The notes: generated by a model not told the origin, from the sequence alone. A stretch of DNA of 64,000 nucleotides from Megaustenia siamemsis (GCA_032433765.1 JAVIAB010000025.1:40975067-41039066), one strand, 5' to 3'. Shown: positions 1 through 10,548, counted from the first letter of the stretch. A program made the numbers and translations.

Positions 1-137
1 TGGTCTAAAATAATCTTCGAACATGGTCTAAAATAATCTTCGAACATGGTCTAAAATAATCTTCGAACATGGTCTAAAATAATCTTCGAACATGGTCTAA
101 AATAATCTTCGAACATAGTCTAAAATAATCTTCGAAT
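1..137. repeat. 23-bp minisatellite, about 6 copies, cut by window start
   Basis: Units starting TGGTCTAAAATAATC begin at 1, 24, 47, 70, 93 and 116. The first five are identical and the last differs by one base (ATAGTC). The array probably extends to the left of the window. No coding potential is seen. Confidence 0.95.
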
Positions 138-250
138 CTTTTATGTGTGTGTGGTGTCACTGATCGAAACCACATCCATCAAATATCAATTTTATGGATT
201 TGTTTTGGTTATTGATATTGTTGTTATTTTTTAATCACCATCACTACACA

Positions 251-513
251 GCGGGCGAAACCATAGGTGCTCCGATATCTCCCTCGAGAATCTCAGGAGA
301 ATTCTGGTCTACGTGCACGAACTCTGTAGCACGGCCTGTGATCCACAATGTGAGTAGATTTCTACTGTTTTCCAGAAAGCGGCCATATTTATGGTCTATT
401 CTCTTTTATTTTAACTGCCACGGGTTTTTTTTTAACGTGCGCGAGTGCACACAGGATCTCCTGTTTATTGCCGTTTTCCGAGAGGGCTAAACATCGGATC
501 TCAATTTTAAGGA
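251..513 (-). repeat. Dispersed repeat DR-A, fullest uninterrupted copy
   Basis: On the minus strand this carries, in order, a GAGATCCGATG motif, a GCACTCGCGCACGTTAAA motif, AGAATAG..ATGGCCGC, then TTCGTGCACGTAGACCAG and GAGCACCTATGG. The same blocks in the same order occur at 8281-8440 plus 10062-10143, and partly at 12035-12135. The three-fold recurrence shows an interspersed element. It could be the body of a tRNA-derived SINE, since a tRNA-like head lies just upstream of the 8281 copy, but this copy has no such head. Open frames across it are spurious. Confidence 0.7.
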
Positions 514-599
514 TGTGTAGAATGGACAGAGCGCAGGACTTTTTCAACCATAAAACATGCAAAATGTTCAAGATTAGAACTAAAGTGTCATCTATTTGG

Positions 600-640
<41 letters not shown>
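600..640. repeat. Poly-A run of 41
   Basis: An unbroken run of 41 A. No retrotransposon body that I can recognise lies directly upstream, so it may be an orphan poly-A tail or simple-repeat growth. The 650-1090 stretch that follows is AT-rich and shows nothing recognisable. Confidence 0.9.
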
Positions 641-642
<2 letters not shown>

Positions 643-1091
643 TTACCCGTGATAGAAAAATTCACTTAAAAAGACTGTCATCCGTTACTCTTTCAGACCT
701 ATCATTTTGTCATCTCAATTTCCGGTTTCTGATTGATCCGAAATTTTTTTTTATATTCATTCCTCGCAGCAGATAAATACTTCTGAAATTATACGCCAAC
801 AAAAATGAGATTAAAATTCCTAATTTTGGAGACTTTTAAACAAAATCTCTAGTATATTTAAGTGACTGGTTATATAATCCATACATCATCAATAGATTTT
901 TTGAAATAGTTCATTTCTTTTTTGTTTAACGGTATGACTTTTTTTAAAGAAAATTTACAAAAAGATGAAGCTTTTGCTTGTGGGGAATTTGTGAATGTGG
1001 AAAGCGATATTGCACCTAATAACGGACACTCAGGTGTGTCCATGACGGGTATAATTGAAAATTGAAATCGTAGTCACGGTCGTCAGGCTGT

Positions 1092-1535
1092 GTGAGCATA
1101 ATAGAAAAAAAAAACATTACCAGACCAACAAAAATAACAATCACAAAAATACAGACTTTCACTAATGGATGCTTGCGCAGAATAAAGGGATGGAAATGGC
1201 AGGACAAAGTCACTAACGTGGAATTATGGAAATGTACCGGTCAAATACCAGTGGATAAAGAAATACAGCGAAGACGATGGCGATGGATAGGACACACACT
1301 ACGGAAACCAACTGAGAGTATTACACAACAGGCCCTTTTTGGAATCCCCAGGGGAAAAGTCAAAGAGGAAGACCAAGGAATTCTTGGAGAAGGCAGATTG
1401 AAGCAGAGATGAAGATGATGGGGAAGACATGGAATGATCTTAAAAGAATTGCAAAAAACAGAACGACTTGGAAAGTGTTTGTTGAAGACCTATGCTCCAC
1501 TGGGAGCTAAAAGGTAGAAGAAGACTATGTGGGGG
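1092..1535 (+). pseudogene. Non-LTR retrotransposon C-terminus, family a (degraded)
   Basis: Conceptual translation gives the region downstream of a reverse transcriptase domain: NGCLRRIKGWKWQDKVTN, then RRRWRWIGHTLRKPT, then, after a frameshift near 1400, KTWNDLKRIAKNRTTWKVFV ending EDLCSTGS and a stop. These blocks are typical of animal endonuclease-reverse transcriptase elements. The catalytic domain is absent, so it is a 5'-truncated dead copy. Close relatives lie at 50610-51034 (plus) and 45031-45440 (minus). The 3' end, around 1475-1515, is the segment amplified into a 38-bp array at 51 kb. Confidence 0.8.
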
Positions 1536-1675
1536 GTGAGGGGGAGAGGGGACAGACACGTCAACATTAAGACGTGGGTGTAAATAAATATTAATTAAAA
1601 TACACTTGGGTGGATAGAAACGTAGATAGATAAAAGGAGTGACCAGCATATAAAAACACTTATTCTCAGACCTCA

Positions 1676-1856
1676 TTAGAGAAGAGAGAAGAAAAGAGCA
1701 GTGCGTAACAATGAGAAGAGAAGAAAAGAGCAGTGTACAACAATGAGAAGAGAGAAGAAAAGAGCAGTGCGTAACAATGAGAAGAGAGAAGAAAAGAGCA
1801 GTGTACAACATTGAGAAGAGAGAAGAAAAGAGCAGTGGGCAACAATGAGAAAAGAC
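1676..1856. repeat. Purine-rich ~34-bp minisatellite, about 5 copies
   Basis: Units contain GAAGAGAGAAGAAAAGAGCA followed by GTGCGTAACAATGA or GTGTACAACAATGA. The plus strand is strongly purine-rich. It lies about 150 bp beyond the family a retrotransposon end but does not obviously derive from it. Small minus-strand ORFs across it (Leu/Ser-rich) are artefacts. Confidence 0.9.
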
Positions 1857-1985
1857 ACAAACTTTAGAGTTTAGCAGAGAAAGTTAGAGATAAGCACATA
1901 TTTACGATAACAAGCAATAATTAGCAGAGAGCAATAGTAAGAATAAGAAACTCATAGTAAGAAACTCATGTAAAATAAGTCAAGC

Positions 1986-2206
1986 ACTCCCGTCACGCCA
2001 AGTGGCTTATAGGGAACATGATGTTATTCGGCCCACGATTTGTGGGGTAACGTGGTCGGTATTGCACCGGTACCGCTTTACTTTCCCAGAAAAAAAATCC
2101 GGTACCCATTAAAGACTGGGTGATACGGAGGCCTTCGGTTGGGATCGAACCCTACCTCTTGTCGTTTGTAGTCCAGTTCACTAACCACTGAGCTATCGCG
2201 GCTCCC
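1986..2206 (-). mobile_element. tRNA-derived SINE, family 1 (copy 1)
   Basis: Read on the minus strand, it starts GGGAGCCGCGATAGCTCAG with a good pol III A box (TAGCTCAGTGG) and a B box (GGTTCGATCCC), then a tRNA-unrelated body containing GGGTACCGG and AAAGTAAAGCGGTACCGG, ending near the conserved CACTTGGCGTGACGGG-type block. Compared with the 17546-17803 copy it has lost about 20 bp in the body. It is non-coding and would be mobilised by a partner LINE. No clear target-site duplication was found. Confidence 0.85.
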
Positions 2207-2519
2207 GATCACTATCGAGAAGTTAATAAATAGCAGATGTAGTGAATTCACAATAGGACCAGAGTTTAAACATCTAGAAATGTGTTTTTTATTTACTGAT
2301 TCCAGGATTATGTGAGTTCGGTGGTAATCCTGACCGTCCGATAGTTTGATTATAATATTGACTGTACTTTATTATATAATAATATAACTTGTGACTGTAG
2401 AAATGTGATAACAGAACGTAAATGAATATGTTTTCATGTGATGGGACACCGCAAAAGTTTCATTGACTGTCACAAATAGATGTTAGTTGAATGTGTTAAA
2501 GAAGGACGAACGGCCTGCT
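2207..2519. other. No recognisable feature
   Basis: AT-rich single-copy DNA between the SINE and the RNase H remnant. I see no gene or repeat in it. Confidence 0.6.
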
Positions 2520-3085
2520 AAGTTATTGAGCTATTTGCAGGTCATCATAACTGCACTCTGAGCATGCCCATAGGTGTTCAGACTCCAACCTCAGCAAGTC
2601 CCGCAGTGTCCAGCGACTGAAGACTCCAGTTCTGTGTTGGTTGATTAGTCTTCTTACACGCCCATTAAGTGTCTCGTTTCTGGCTGTGCCCATTTTAACT
2701 CCCACCTCTTTCATCCGAAGGAGTGATGTGAATTTGTGGTTGTCGAAGTCCTGTGCTCTTCCCACATCTCGGTGGGCATTGGTGATGCCCGATCCATTGG
2801 ATGACCATCCTCAACAACAGCACAGCTAGCCAACCTGTCCGCTCTTTCATTTCCCCGTAATCCCGCATGTCCAGGGACATGGACAAAAGTGACCTTGCGT
2901 ATTTGTGACTTCTGCAATGACTCTAACCATTGCATGAGTATAGATTCCGCCCCACTTTTTTTTATCATGCTCATCGAATCACTCAGTATACAGGCGTGGG
3001 TGTAGTCATGTGACTCTAACCAGATGAATGCCCTGGTACTGCCATCCGATGCTGTGGATGGTCTAGACTCACGTGCACTCACTCA
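2520..3085 (-). pseudogene. I-like retrotransposon RNase H domain and C-terminus (frameshifted)
   Basis: The minus strand from 3082 encodes an RNase H segment: FIWLESHDYTHACILSDSMS, with the LSDS acidic position, then VTFVHVPGHAGLRGNERADR, the conserved final RNase H block. After a frameshift near 2710 it continues as LLRMKEVGVKMG and HLWACSECSYDD up to a stop at 2523. A terminal Cys-containing tail after RNase H is seen in I-group non-LTR elements. No reverse transcriptase domain is present upstream, so this is a truncated remnant. It is a different lineage from families a-d, which carry no RNase H here. Confidence 0.75.
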
Positions 3086-3242
3086 GTCGCACGTCCAGAA
3101 CCCGTTTCCAACTATAGACTAGCCAACTCCAGTCAAAGGTATGAACAAGCATGACACGAAAGACATATTATCTTTACAAGTTCAAATAAGAAATCATGTC
3201 CTCTGTTAAACGACGTCAAAAAGCCTTCAGTTCAACTGAATT

Positions 3243-3660
3243 AACTAAAGTCGGGGGCGACTGGCTAAAGTCGGGGGCGACTGGCTAAAGTCGGGGGCGA
3301 CTGGCTAAAGTCGGGGGCGACTGGCTAAAGTCGGGGGCGACTGGCTAAAGTCGGGGGCGATTGGCTAAAGCGGGGGCGACTGGCTAAAGCGGGGGCGACT
3401 GGCTAAAGCGGGGGCGATGGCTAAAGTGGGGCGACTGGCTAAAATGGGGCGACTGGCTACAATGGGGGCAGCTGGCTACAATGGGGGCAGCTGGCTAAAG
3501 CGGGGGCGACTGGCTAAAGCGGGGGCGACTGGCTAAAGCGGGGGCGACTGGCTAAAATGGGGGCGACTGGCTAAAATGGGGGCGACTGGCTCTAATGGGG
3601 GCAGCAGGCTAAAGCGAAGACAACTGGCTAAAGTGAGGGTAGCTGGCTAAAGTGATGGCA
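3243..3660. repeat. GC-rich 19/20-bp minisatellite
   Basis: Units read TAAAGTCGGGGGCGACTGGC, degrading to a 19-bp form lacking the T, and to forms with GTGGGG or ATGGGGGCAG towards the right end. About 21 copies. One run of four or five G occurs per unit. The stretch 3660-4250 beyond it shows nothing recognisable. Confidence 0.92.
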
Positions 3661-4257
3661 ACCCAAAATGAGACAAATTTGTGAAATTAAGGAGAACTAA
3701 CGAAAATGAAAGAAATTGGCCACAGTTAGAACAACTGGACAACTGTGGAACTTTCATCAAATGAAATAATAACATTAAAGTCTACGACTTTTTAGAATAA
3801 CTTCTTTATTTCCCCTCAGTTTAAATCTTATACGATAATTCACAACTTCAACGCTGCTATTTATTTGGATGCAGCTCAAGTTACGATTATAATGCCTCTT
3901 TGAGGCCGATTTGAAATTCAAAGTCTTTGAAAGCCTGTGCTTTTTTTTTTCAACCGTATCCCATGTTCTGAATTTGCTAGAAGTGACTTCTTACACGTTG
4001 TACATTGCATTTGGATAAAGCCACTTTCAATCTCCCATCTCCCGAGCTTATTATACTAGTGGAACCAGTGTAAACTGAGCGGCTCTTATAATCCTCATTT
4101 TATTCTCTTCATTTTTTGTATCACTGCAATAACAAAGCGTTTAAATATTAGATCAATGCTTTGAAATAGTTACACCTTATTTGCTCCTTTCTACTTTGAA
4201 ACTAGTCATTTCCGTGCATATTTTATGCCTTATTTTGTTTGTTCGCTTATGTAATCA

Positions 4258-4650
4258 GGGCTGGTTTAACCATTCATTGAACTTAGGTGGTCGCCTAGGG
4301 AGGGTGGGGAGGAGGGGGGTCGAGACGGGGTCTCAAGCCGTGCTTATAAATAATGGGGGGGGGGGAGTTTTTCCTTGCAAATTTTACAACCATTTTTTTA
4401 ATTCTTCATTAAACACACAGGGCTGGTTCAACCATTAGCTGACCTTAGGTGGTCGCCTGTGGAGGTCAGGAGACGAGGGCGCTAGTCGTGCTTGTAAACA
4501 ATGACAGCATTTATCCTTATATCGATCCTGGTATATTTTGCCGATATTTTTTTAAACCGTCCACCAACTGCCAGGGCTGGCTTTACCATTCGTTCAACTT
4601 AGATGGTGGCGCATGAACCTCAAGAGCCGAGGACTCTAGCCTTACAAGTA
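4258..4650 (+). repeat. Three diverged ~160-bp repeats beginning CAGGGCTGG
   Basis: Starts at about 4257, 4419 and 4572 share CAGGGCTGGTT(C/T)AACCATT, then ACTTAGGTGGTCGCC and a G-rich stretch, then GTGCTT(A/G)TAAA(T/C)AATG. They may be an old tandem repeat or fragments of a DNA transposon terminus (hAT ends often start CAGGG), but no inverted partner was found, so the second option is only a guess. Confidence 0.6.
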
Positions 4651-4746
4651 AATAACAAAATTGGATCGCTATATAACTTCACTTTCTTTTTTTTAATTAA
4701 CAAAATACTGTTTAAATTAATATAATATTTTATTTATTTATTTTTG

Positions 4747-4880
4747 CGTTCGCCAGCTTTTACCTCTGACGAAGTCCCTAGAGACTAAGAACTGAATTTT
4801 GCGTGTTAATCCATTTTCCCATGGCAGCCGTATGCACAAGGGTCCCTCGCCGCACAGGCAGATAACTTCTACCTAACAAC
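4747..4880 (+). repeat. Dispersed repeat DR-B, plus copy
   Basis: Contains GTTCGCCAGCTTTTACCTC, TCTGACGAAGTCCCTAGAG, AACTGAATTTTGCG and CCTCGCCGCACAGGCAGATA. A closely similar copy lies inverted at 53855-53990. It is a non-coding interspersed repeat of unknown class. It directly abuts the CTAC-rich array on its right. Confidence 0.75.
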
Positions 4881-5430
4881 TTATCTACCTAACTACTATT
4901 CTAATACCTACTTATTTGCATACCTACTTATATGCATACCTACTTATTTGCACACCTACCTATTTACCTAAATACCTATTTACCTAACTACTTATCTACC
5001 TTACTACTTATTTGCACACCTACCTATTTACCTAAATACCTATCTACCTAACTACTTATCTACCTTACTACTTATTTGCACACCTACATATTTACCTAAA
5101 TACCTATCTACCTAACTACTTATCTACCTTACTACTTATTTGCATACCTACTTACCTACCTAATTATCTACCTACCTACTTATCTACCTACCTATTTATC
5201 TACCTAAATACATAACTACCTACCTACTTATCTACCTACCTATTTATCTACCTACCTATTTATCTACCTACCTATTTATCTACCTAAATACATAACTACC
5301 TACCTACATATCTACCTACTAATGTATCTACCTACCAACTAATCTACCTACCAACTAATCTACAATACCTACTTATCTACAATACCTACTTATCTACCTA
5401 CCAACTTATCTACATATCAACTTATCTACT
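4881..5430. repeat. CTAC/TTATCTAC-rich tetranucleotide-derived array
   Basis: Degenerate tandem DNA built of CTACCTA, CTACTTAT and ATTTACCTAAAT blocks, with a local higher-order unit of about 70 bp between 4920 and 5150. The reverse complement of the same array appears at 6091-6275, as the outer arm of a large inverted repeat. Confidence 0.85.
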
Positions 5431-6090
5431 TTAACATGCATGGGGGCAGCCATACATATATCAATTCGTACTCCAACATCATGTGTATATCATATATATA
5501 TATATATATATAGATAGAGGTATAGTGGTAGCCTCCCGTCGTCATCGTTAATTATGGATTTTTCAGCGACCCTAGAACATGTTTTTTCTCTCGTATCTTA
5601 TCTTGTCTTACCTTGCCGTGTCTTATCTTATCTTTCTTGCCTTGGCAAGGTAAGACAAGATAAGATAAGACACGACAAAGCAAGAAAGATAAGATAAGAC
5701 ACGGCAAGGTAAGATAAGATAAGACAAGACACGGCAAGGTAAGACAAGATAAGATAAGACACGACAAAGCAAGAAAGATAAGATAAGACACGGCAAGGTA
5801 AGATAAGATAAGATAAGACACGGCAAGGTAAGACAAGATAAGATAAGACACGGCAAGGTAAGACAAGATAAGATAAGACACGGCAAGGTAAGACAAGATA
5901 AGATAAGACACGGCAAGGTAAGACAAGATAAGATACGAGAGAAAAAAACATGTTCTAGGGTCGCTGAAAAATCTATAATTAACGATGACGACGGGAGGCT
6001 ACCACTATACCTCTATCTATATATATATGATATACACAGGATGTTGGAGTACGAATTGATATATGTATGGCTGCCCCGATGCATGTTAAA
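5431..6090. repeat. Large inverted repeat (fold-back) centred near 5644
   Basis: The left arm 5431-5643 contains GCAGCCATACATATATCAAT, a TA run, AGGCTACC reversed, TTTTTCAGCGACCC and CATGTTTTTTCTCTCGTATC. Its reverse complement is found in the same order at about 5915-6090 with only a few differences. The centre is CTTGGCAAG, and a tandem array of GATAAGATAAGACACGGCAA units (about 30 bp, 5644-5935) sits on the right of it. The arms include the GGTCGCTGAAAAATC block also seen just 3' of the retrotransposon at 36.7 kb. It may be a true fold-back or an assembly or read artefact. Confidence 0.85.
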
Positions 6091-6275
6091 GTAGATAAGT
6101 TGATAAGTAGATAAGTTGGTAGGTAGATAAGTAGGTATTGTAGATAAGTAGGTATTGTAGATTAGTTGGTAGGTAGATACGTTAGTTGGTAGATATGTAG
6201 GTAGGTAGTTATGTATTTAGGTACATAAATAGGTAGGTAGATAAGTAGGTAGGTAGATAATTAGGTAGATAAGTA
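6091..6275. repeat. Outer right arm: reverse complement of the CTAC array
   Basis: GTAGATAAG, GGTAGGTAGATAAGTAGG and similar blocks mirror the left array at 4881-5430, though this arm is much shorter. Together with the inner arms this makes an inverted repeat of up to about 1.4 kb. Confidence 0.8.
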
Positions 6276-6830
6276 GGTGTCTTATCTTATCTTTCTTGCC
6301 TTGTCGTGTCTTATCTTATCTTTCTTACCTTGTCGTGTCTTATCTTACTTACCTTGTCGTGTCTTATCTTATCTTGTCTTGCCTTGTCGTGTCTTATCTT
6401 ATCTTTCTTACCTTGTCGTGTCTTATCTTATCTTTCTTGCCTTGTCGTGTCTTATCTTATCTTTCTTGCCTTGTCGTGTCTTATCTTATCTTTCTTGCCT
6501 TGTCGTGTCTTATCTTATCTTTCTTGCCTTGTGTCTTATCTTATCTTTCTTGCCTTGTCATGTCTTATCTTATCTTTCTTGCCTTGTCGTGTCTTATCGT
6601 GTCGTGACTTATATTTCTCGCCTTGCTAAGTCTTATCTTATCTTGCCTTATCTTAACTTTCATGCCTTGCTGTGTCTTATCTTATCGTGTCTTATCTTAA
6701 CTTTCTTGCCTTGTGTCTTTTCTTATCTTATATTTATTGCCTTGCCGTGTCTTAACATATCGTGCCTGATCGTATCATATCGTATAGTTTCGTATCATAT
6801 CTTATCATATCCTATCTTATCTATAAGCGA
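6276..6830. repeat. 29-bp pyrimidine-rich minisatellite
   Basis: Units GTCTTATCTTATCTTTCTTG + CCTTGTCGT, about 19 copies and degrading to the right. This is the same family as the array inside the inverted repeat at 5590-5935, in the orientation of the left arm. Open frames of up to 216 aa (Leu/Ser/Tyr/Cys-rich) arise only because the unit lacks stops. Confidence 0.92.
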
Positions 6831-7586
6831 TAAACACATGAATATAAGCACTTTTATCACTGTTATTTACCAAGACACGCACAAAGCCATAATGTCATGG
6901 GTGTTTCTCAAGGCATGGAAGCTCTAAAAAAGATGGATGCCCATTGTTCCAGTCATAGAATAAAATATACGAGCCGTATAGAAATATTCACATCACCCAT
7001 TAGATAACAGAATATCAAACTTGCTCGGCTCAAGATTCTTCTAGAAGGGTCTCGATATTTTTTGGGGGATAAATTTCTGGAATGTCCATCACACTGAAAT
7101 AAATTCTCAAAGGGCAGTGGAGATTCCGTTTTCACTTGTCAATAACCGTTTTTGGTTTGTTCCCTTTGAGTTTGATCGGCAAGTTTGCACACAAATCCAT
7201 GCTCAATTCCTGCACGGGTGTGAGCACGCACTCCAGGGCACGCACGACGTGTCTTTCCTCAGCATTGTCCAGTTTTCGTGAACTGGGGATGCATCTTCTA
7301 GATTTGCTTTGTTGAGATTTCTGCAGAGACGTAGGTTGAGAATCGTGTTGTTGAAGATTTCAACTTAACGCCAAAAATTATTATTGCGTTCATTCCGCCA
7401 CTGTTTATTTATTTGTTTCTTTTTATTTCGCAAGCGGAAGAGAAAATCGTTTGAATAATCCGACTTTTTGGAATGCTTCTGTTATATTTGTGTCTCTTTA
7501 TAATAATGAGTCGTGTTTATGCTTGTTTCTAATGTGTGTATACTTGTTTCTATGTGACGGTGTTTGTGTGTATGTATAAGACAGAT
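6831..7586. other. No recognisable feature
   Basis: Single-copy, AT-rich DNA. Only short ORFs without recognisable domains occur, and no tandem or dispersed repeat was seen here. Confidence 0.5.
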
Positions 7587-8142
7587 AAACATAACGGAAA
7601 TAAAAAGTATAATAGCTCAGGCCAAAATAGCATTTCAGAAAATTAAAAACATCTTATGCAACAAGTCGATGTCAATAGAAGTGATACAGAGAGTTCATCG
7701 GTGCTATAAACAGCCAATTATGTCCTATGGAAGCGAATAATGGACCGTAAACAACGAATAAAAAGACATTTAGAGGCCACAGAGATGGGATTTCTTAGAG
7801 TTATGTTGAGAGTTCCCTGGACAGCTAAAAAGACTAACGGGGAAATTCTCAATGAGGCCAACACAAAAAGGGAGCTGCTAAAAAACATCTGAAAGAAACA
7901 ATCAACAGACTTCGGCCATATCATAAGATGAGGAAAGTTGAAATACTTGGTTACAACTGGCAAAATGCAGGGAAAAAGAGATCACGGACGACAAAGAGAG
8001 AAACTACTAGATAGCTTGGTGGCATGGCATGGAAAACCAAAAACAGAATTGATACGATGCACAGTGGATAGAAGATTGTGGAAGGACATGATCGCCTACG
8101 CCAACCGTTATGGCACATGATGATGATGAAACATAATGGAAA
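7587..8142 (+). mobile_element. 5'-truncated non-LTR retrotransposon, family b, with likely target duplication
   Basis: Decayed C-terminal coding DNA matches family b in order: the AQAKIAFQKIKNILCN block, the YGSE..WTV block, MLRVPWTAKKT-like, FGHI..R, then a DRRLWKDMIAYANRYGT end. Several in-frame stops and frameshifts are present. The 3' end is a (TGA)n tail at about 8118-8128. A 14-bp direct repeat, AAACATAACGGAAA at 7587-7600 and AAACATAATGGAAA at 8129-8142, with one mismatch, brackets it and is the probable target-site duplication. It is a dead copy with no catalytic domain. Confidence 0.75.
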
Positions 8143-8149
8143 GGTGGGG

Positions 8150-8222
8150 AGGGGGGCTGGGTAGTCTCGAGGTGCGGTGTCAGCCTCAGGACAGAATGGA
8201 ACCGGGTTCAAACCCCACCAGA
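8150..8222 (+). mobile_element. tRNA-like head of a SINE
   Basis: GGGTAGTCTCGAGG resembles a pol III A box and CGGGTTCAAACCCC a B box, about 40 bp apart, matching tRNA-derived SINE heads. The sequence does not fold convincingly as a full tRNA by eye. DR-A begins about 60 bp downstream, so the two could be head and body of one SINE. A comparable head occurs at 53662-53735. Confidence 0.5.
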
Positions 8223-8280
8223 CGCGTTGACGAGATTTGTCAAAAATAGAAACAATGAATCTGTGGTTTCTTTATGACAC

Positions 8281-8440
8281 TGTCCTCCCGTGATCTCTTA
8301 GCTAGTGAGATCCGATGTCTAGACCTATCGGATAACAGGACTAAACAGTAAATCTCGTGTTCACTCGCGCACGTTCAAGATCCTGTTTCAGTTAAAATCG
8401 AAAAGAGTAGGCTATATATGGCCGCTGCCAGGGCAAAGTT
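8281..8440 (+). repeat. DR-A, left half
   Basis: Contains GAGATCCGATGTCTAGACC, GTTCACTCGCGCACGTTCAA, GATCCTGT and GTAGGCTATATATGGCCGC. The matching right half follows only after 1.6 kb of minisatellite, at 10062. Confidence 0.75.
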
Positions 8441-10061
8441 GTCAGCAAACACCTACAGACTAGGGAGAAACCTACAGGCTACGGAAAAACCTACAGGCTA
8501 TAGAGAACCTACAGGCTGCGGAGAAACCTACAGGCTATAGAGAACCTACAGGCTACGGAAAAACCTACAGGCTACGGAGAAACCTACAGGCTACGGAGAA
8601 ACCTACAGGCTATAGAGAACCTACAGGCTGCGGAGAAACCTACAGGCTACGGAGAAACCTACAGGCTATAGAGAACCTACAGGCTGCGGAGAAACCTACA
8701 GGCTACGGAGAAACCTACAGGCTATAGAGAACCTACAGGCTACGGAGAAACCTACAGGCTACGGAGAAACCTACAGGCTATAGAGAACCTACAGGCTACG
8801 GAGAAACCTACAGGCTATAGAGAACCTACAGGCTGCGGAGAAACCTACAGGCTATAGAGAACCTACAGGCTGCGGAGAAACCTACAGGCTACGGAGAAAC
8901 CTACAGGCTATAGAGAACCTACAGGCTACGGAGAAACCTACAGGCTATAGAGAACCTACAGGCTACGGAGAAACCTACAGGCTATAGAGAACCTACAGGC
9001 TACGGAGAAACCTACAGACTATAGAGAACCTACAGGCTACGGAGAAACCTACAGGCTATAGAGAACCTACAGGCTGCGGAGAAACCTACAGGCTACGGAG
9101 AAACCTACAGGCTATAGAGAACCTACAGGCTACGGAGAAACCTACAGGCTATAGAGAACCTACAGGCTACGGAGAAACCTACAGACTATAGAGAACCTAC
9201 AGGCTACGGAGAAACCTACAGGCTATAGAGAACCTACAGGCTACGGAGAAACCTACAGGCTACGGAGAAACCTACAGGCTATAGAGAACCTACAGGCTGC
9301 GGAGAAACCTACAGGCTATAGAGAACCTACAGGCTGCGGAGAAACCTACAGGCTATAGAGAACCTACAGGCTACGGAGAAACCTACAGGCTATAGAGAAC
9401 CTACAGGCTACGGAGAAACCTACAGGCTATAGAGAACCTACAGGCTACGGAGAAACCTACAGGCTATAGAGAACCTACAGGCTACGGAGAAACCTACAGG
9501 CTATAGAGAACCTACAGGCTACGGAGAAACCTACAGGCTACGGAGAAACCTACAGGCTATAGAGAACCTACAGGCTACGGAGAAACCTACAGGCTACGGA
9601 GAAACCTACAGGCTATAGAGAACCTACAGGCTGCGGAGAAACCTACAGGCTATAGAGAACCTACAGGCTGCGGAGAAACCTACAGGCTATAGAGAACCTA
9701 CAGGCTACGGAGAAACCTACAGGCTATAGAGAACCTACAGGCTACGGAGAAACCTACAGGCTATAGAGAACCTACAGGCTACGGAGAAACCTACAGGCTA
9801 TAGAGAACCTACAGGCTACGGAGAAACCTACAGGCTATAGAGAACCTACAGGCTGCGGAGAAACCTACAGGCTATAGAGAACCTACAGGCTACGGAGAAA
9901 CCTACAGGCTACGGAGAAACCTACAGGCTATAGAGAACCTACAGGCTACGGAGAAACCTACAGGCTACGGAGAAACCTACAGGCTATAGAGAACCTACAG
10001 GCTGCGGAGAAACCTACAGGCTATAGAGAACCTACAGGCTGCGGAGAAACCTACAGGCTAT
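8441..10061. repeat. 18/19-bp alternating minisatellite inside DR-A
   Basis: Two unit types, CCTACAGGCTATAGAGAA (18 bp) and CCTACAGGCTACGGAGAAA (19 bp, or with TGCGG), mostly alternate as a 37-bp dimer. There are about 87 units. The flanks are the two halves of DR-A, so the array grew within that element. The uninterrupted DR-A copy at 251-513 has only about 75 bp at the corresponding point. Confidence 0.95.
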
Positions 10062-10143
10062 TTAGTTCGTGCACGTGGGCCAGGATTCTTTTTGGATTTT
10101 CTCGAGATTCTTGAGAGGGATATCAGAGCACCTATGGGGTATA
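10062..10143 (+). repeat. DR-A, right half
   Basis: TAGTTCGTGCACGTGGGCCA, CTCGAGATTCTTGAGAGGGA and GAGCACCTATGGGG match the right part of DR-A at 251-340 (minus). It abuts a SINE starting at 10146. Confidence 0.75.
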
Positions 10144-10145
10144 CC

Positions 10146-10404
10146 GGAGCCGCGATAGCTCAGTGGTTAGTGAACTGGACTACAAAGGACAAGAGGTAGG
10201 GATCGATCCCAACCGACGATCCCGGGTTCACCCAACCTTTAATGGGTACCGGATTTTTTCGTGGGAATGTAAAGCGGCACGGGCGTAATACCGACCACAT
10301 TATCCTAAAAATCATGTGCTGAAAGTCTGTAAAATGTATGGTCACTAACACCATATTCCCTATATGCCTCTTGGCGTGACGGGGGCACTTTACTTTTTTA
10401 CTTT
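10146..10404 (+). mobile_element. tRNA-derived SINE, family 1 (copy 2)
   Basis: Starts GGAGCCGCGATAGCTCAGTG, with the A box TAGCTCAGTGG and a mildly decayed B box (GGATCGATCCC). The body shares GGGTACCGGATTTTT, AAAGCGGCACGGGCGTAATA, AAAATCATGTGCTGAAAGTC and GGCGTGACGGGGG with the other copies. It ends in a CTTTACTTT-type tail. Head, body and tail are complete. There is no protein product. The intervening 64-aa minus ORF is spurious. Confidence 0.9.
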
Positions 10405-10471
10405 GGGGTCGACCGGTGTGGTGATGACGATGATCCTAACAATAGAGAAATAAATAAACATGAAGGTAATG

Positions 10472-10548
10472 AGGATTGGGTGGTGTAAAGGTAAGACATA
10501 TGCTTCTATACTGAAAAGCCTTGGATTAGAATCCCGCAATAGAAGATA
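10472..10548 (+). other. Weak tRNA-like segment
   Basis: GGATTGGGTGGTGTAAAGGT and GGATTAGAATCCCGC have the spacing and shape of A and B boxes but match the consensus poorly. It may be a decayed tRNA-derived SINE head. I would not call a functional tRNA. Confidence 0.3.

Noticed and set aside
1..137. Telomeric repeat at window edge
   Set aside because: The unit is 23 bp (TGGTCTAAAATAATC...) and does not resemble TTAGGG-type telomere sequence.
4258..4650. hAT transposon
   Set aside because: Repeated CAGGGCTGG starts are suggestive, but no inverted partner, 8-bp duplication or transposase coding was found.
5552..6927. Membrane-like Leu/Ser/Tyr ORFs (up to 216 aa) on both strands
   Set aside because: Arise from the TCTTATCTTATCTT-type array in several frames at once. 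Hydrophobicity reflects the T-rich codons.
8441..10061. CRISPR-like array
   Set aside because: Units of 18/19 bp follow each other with no unique spacers, and there are no cas genes. The same applies to the other arrays.
10146..10220. Functional tRNA gene
   Set aside because: A and B boxes are present, but the sequence continues into a conserved SINE body and tail shared with five other copies, and the tRNA fold is not maintained.
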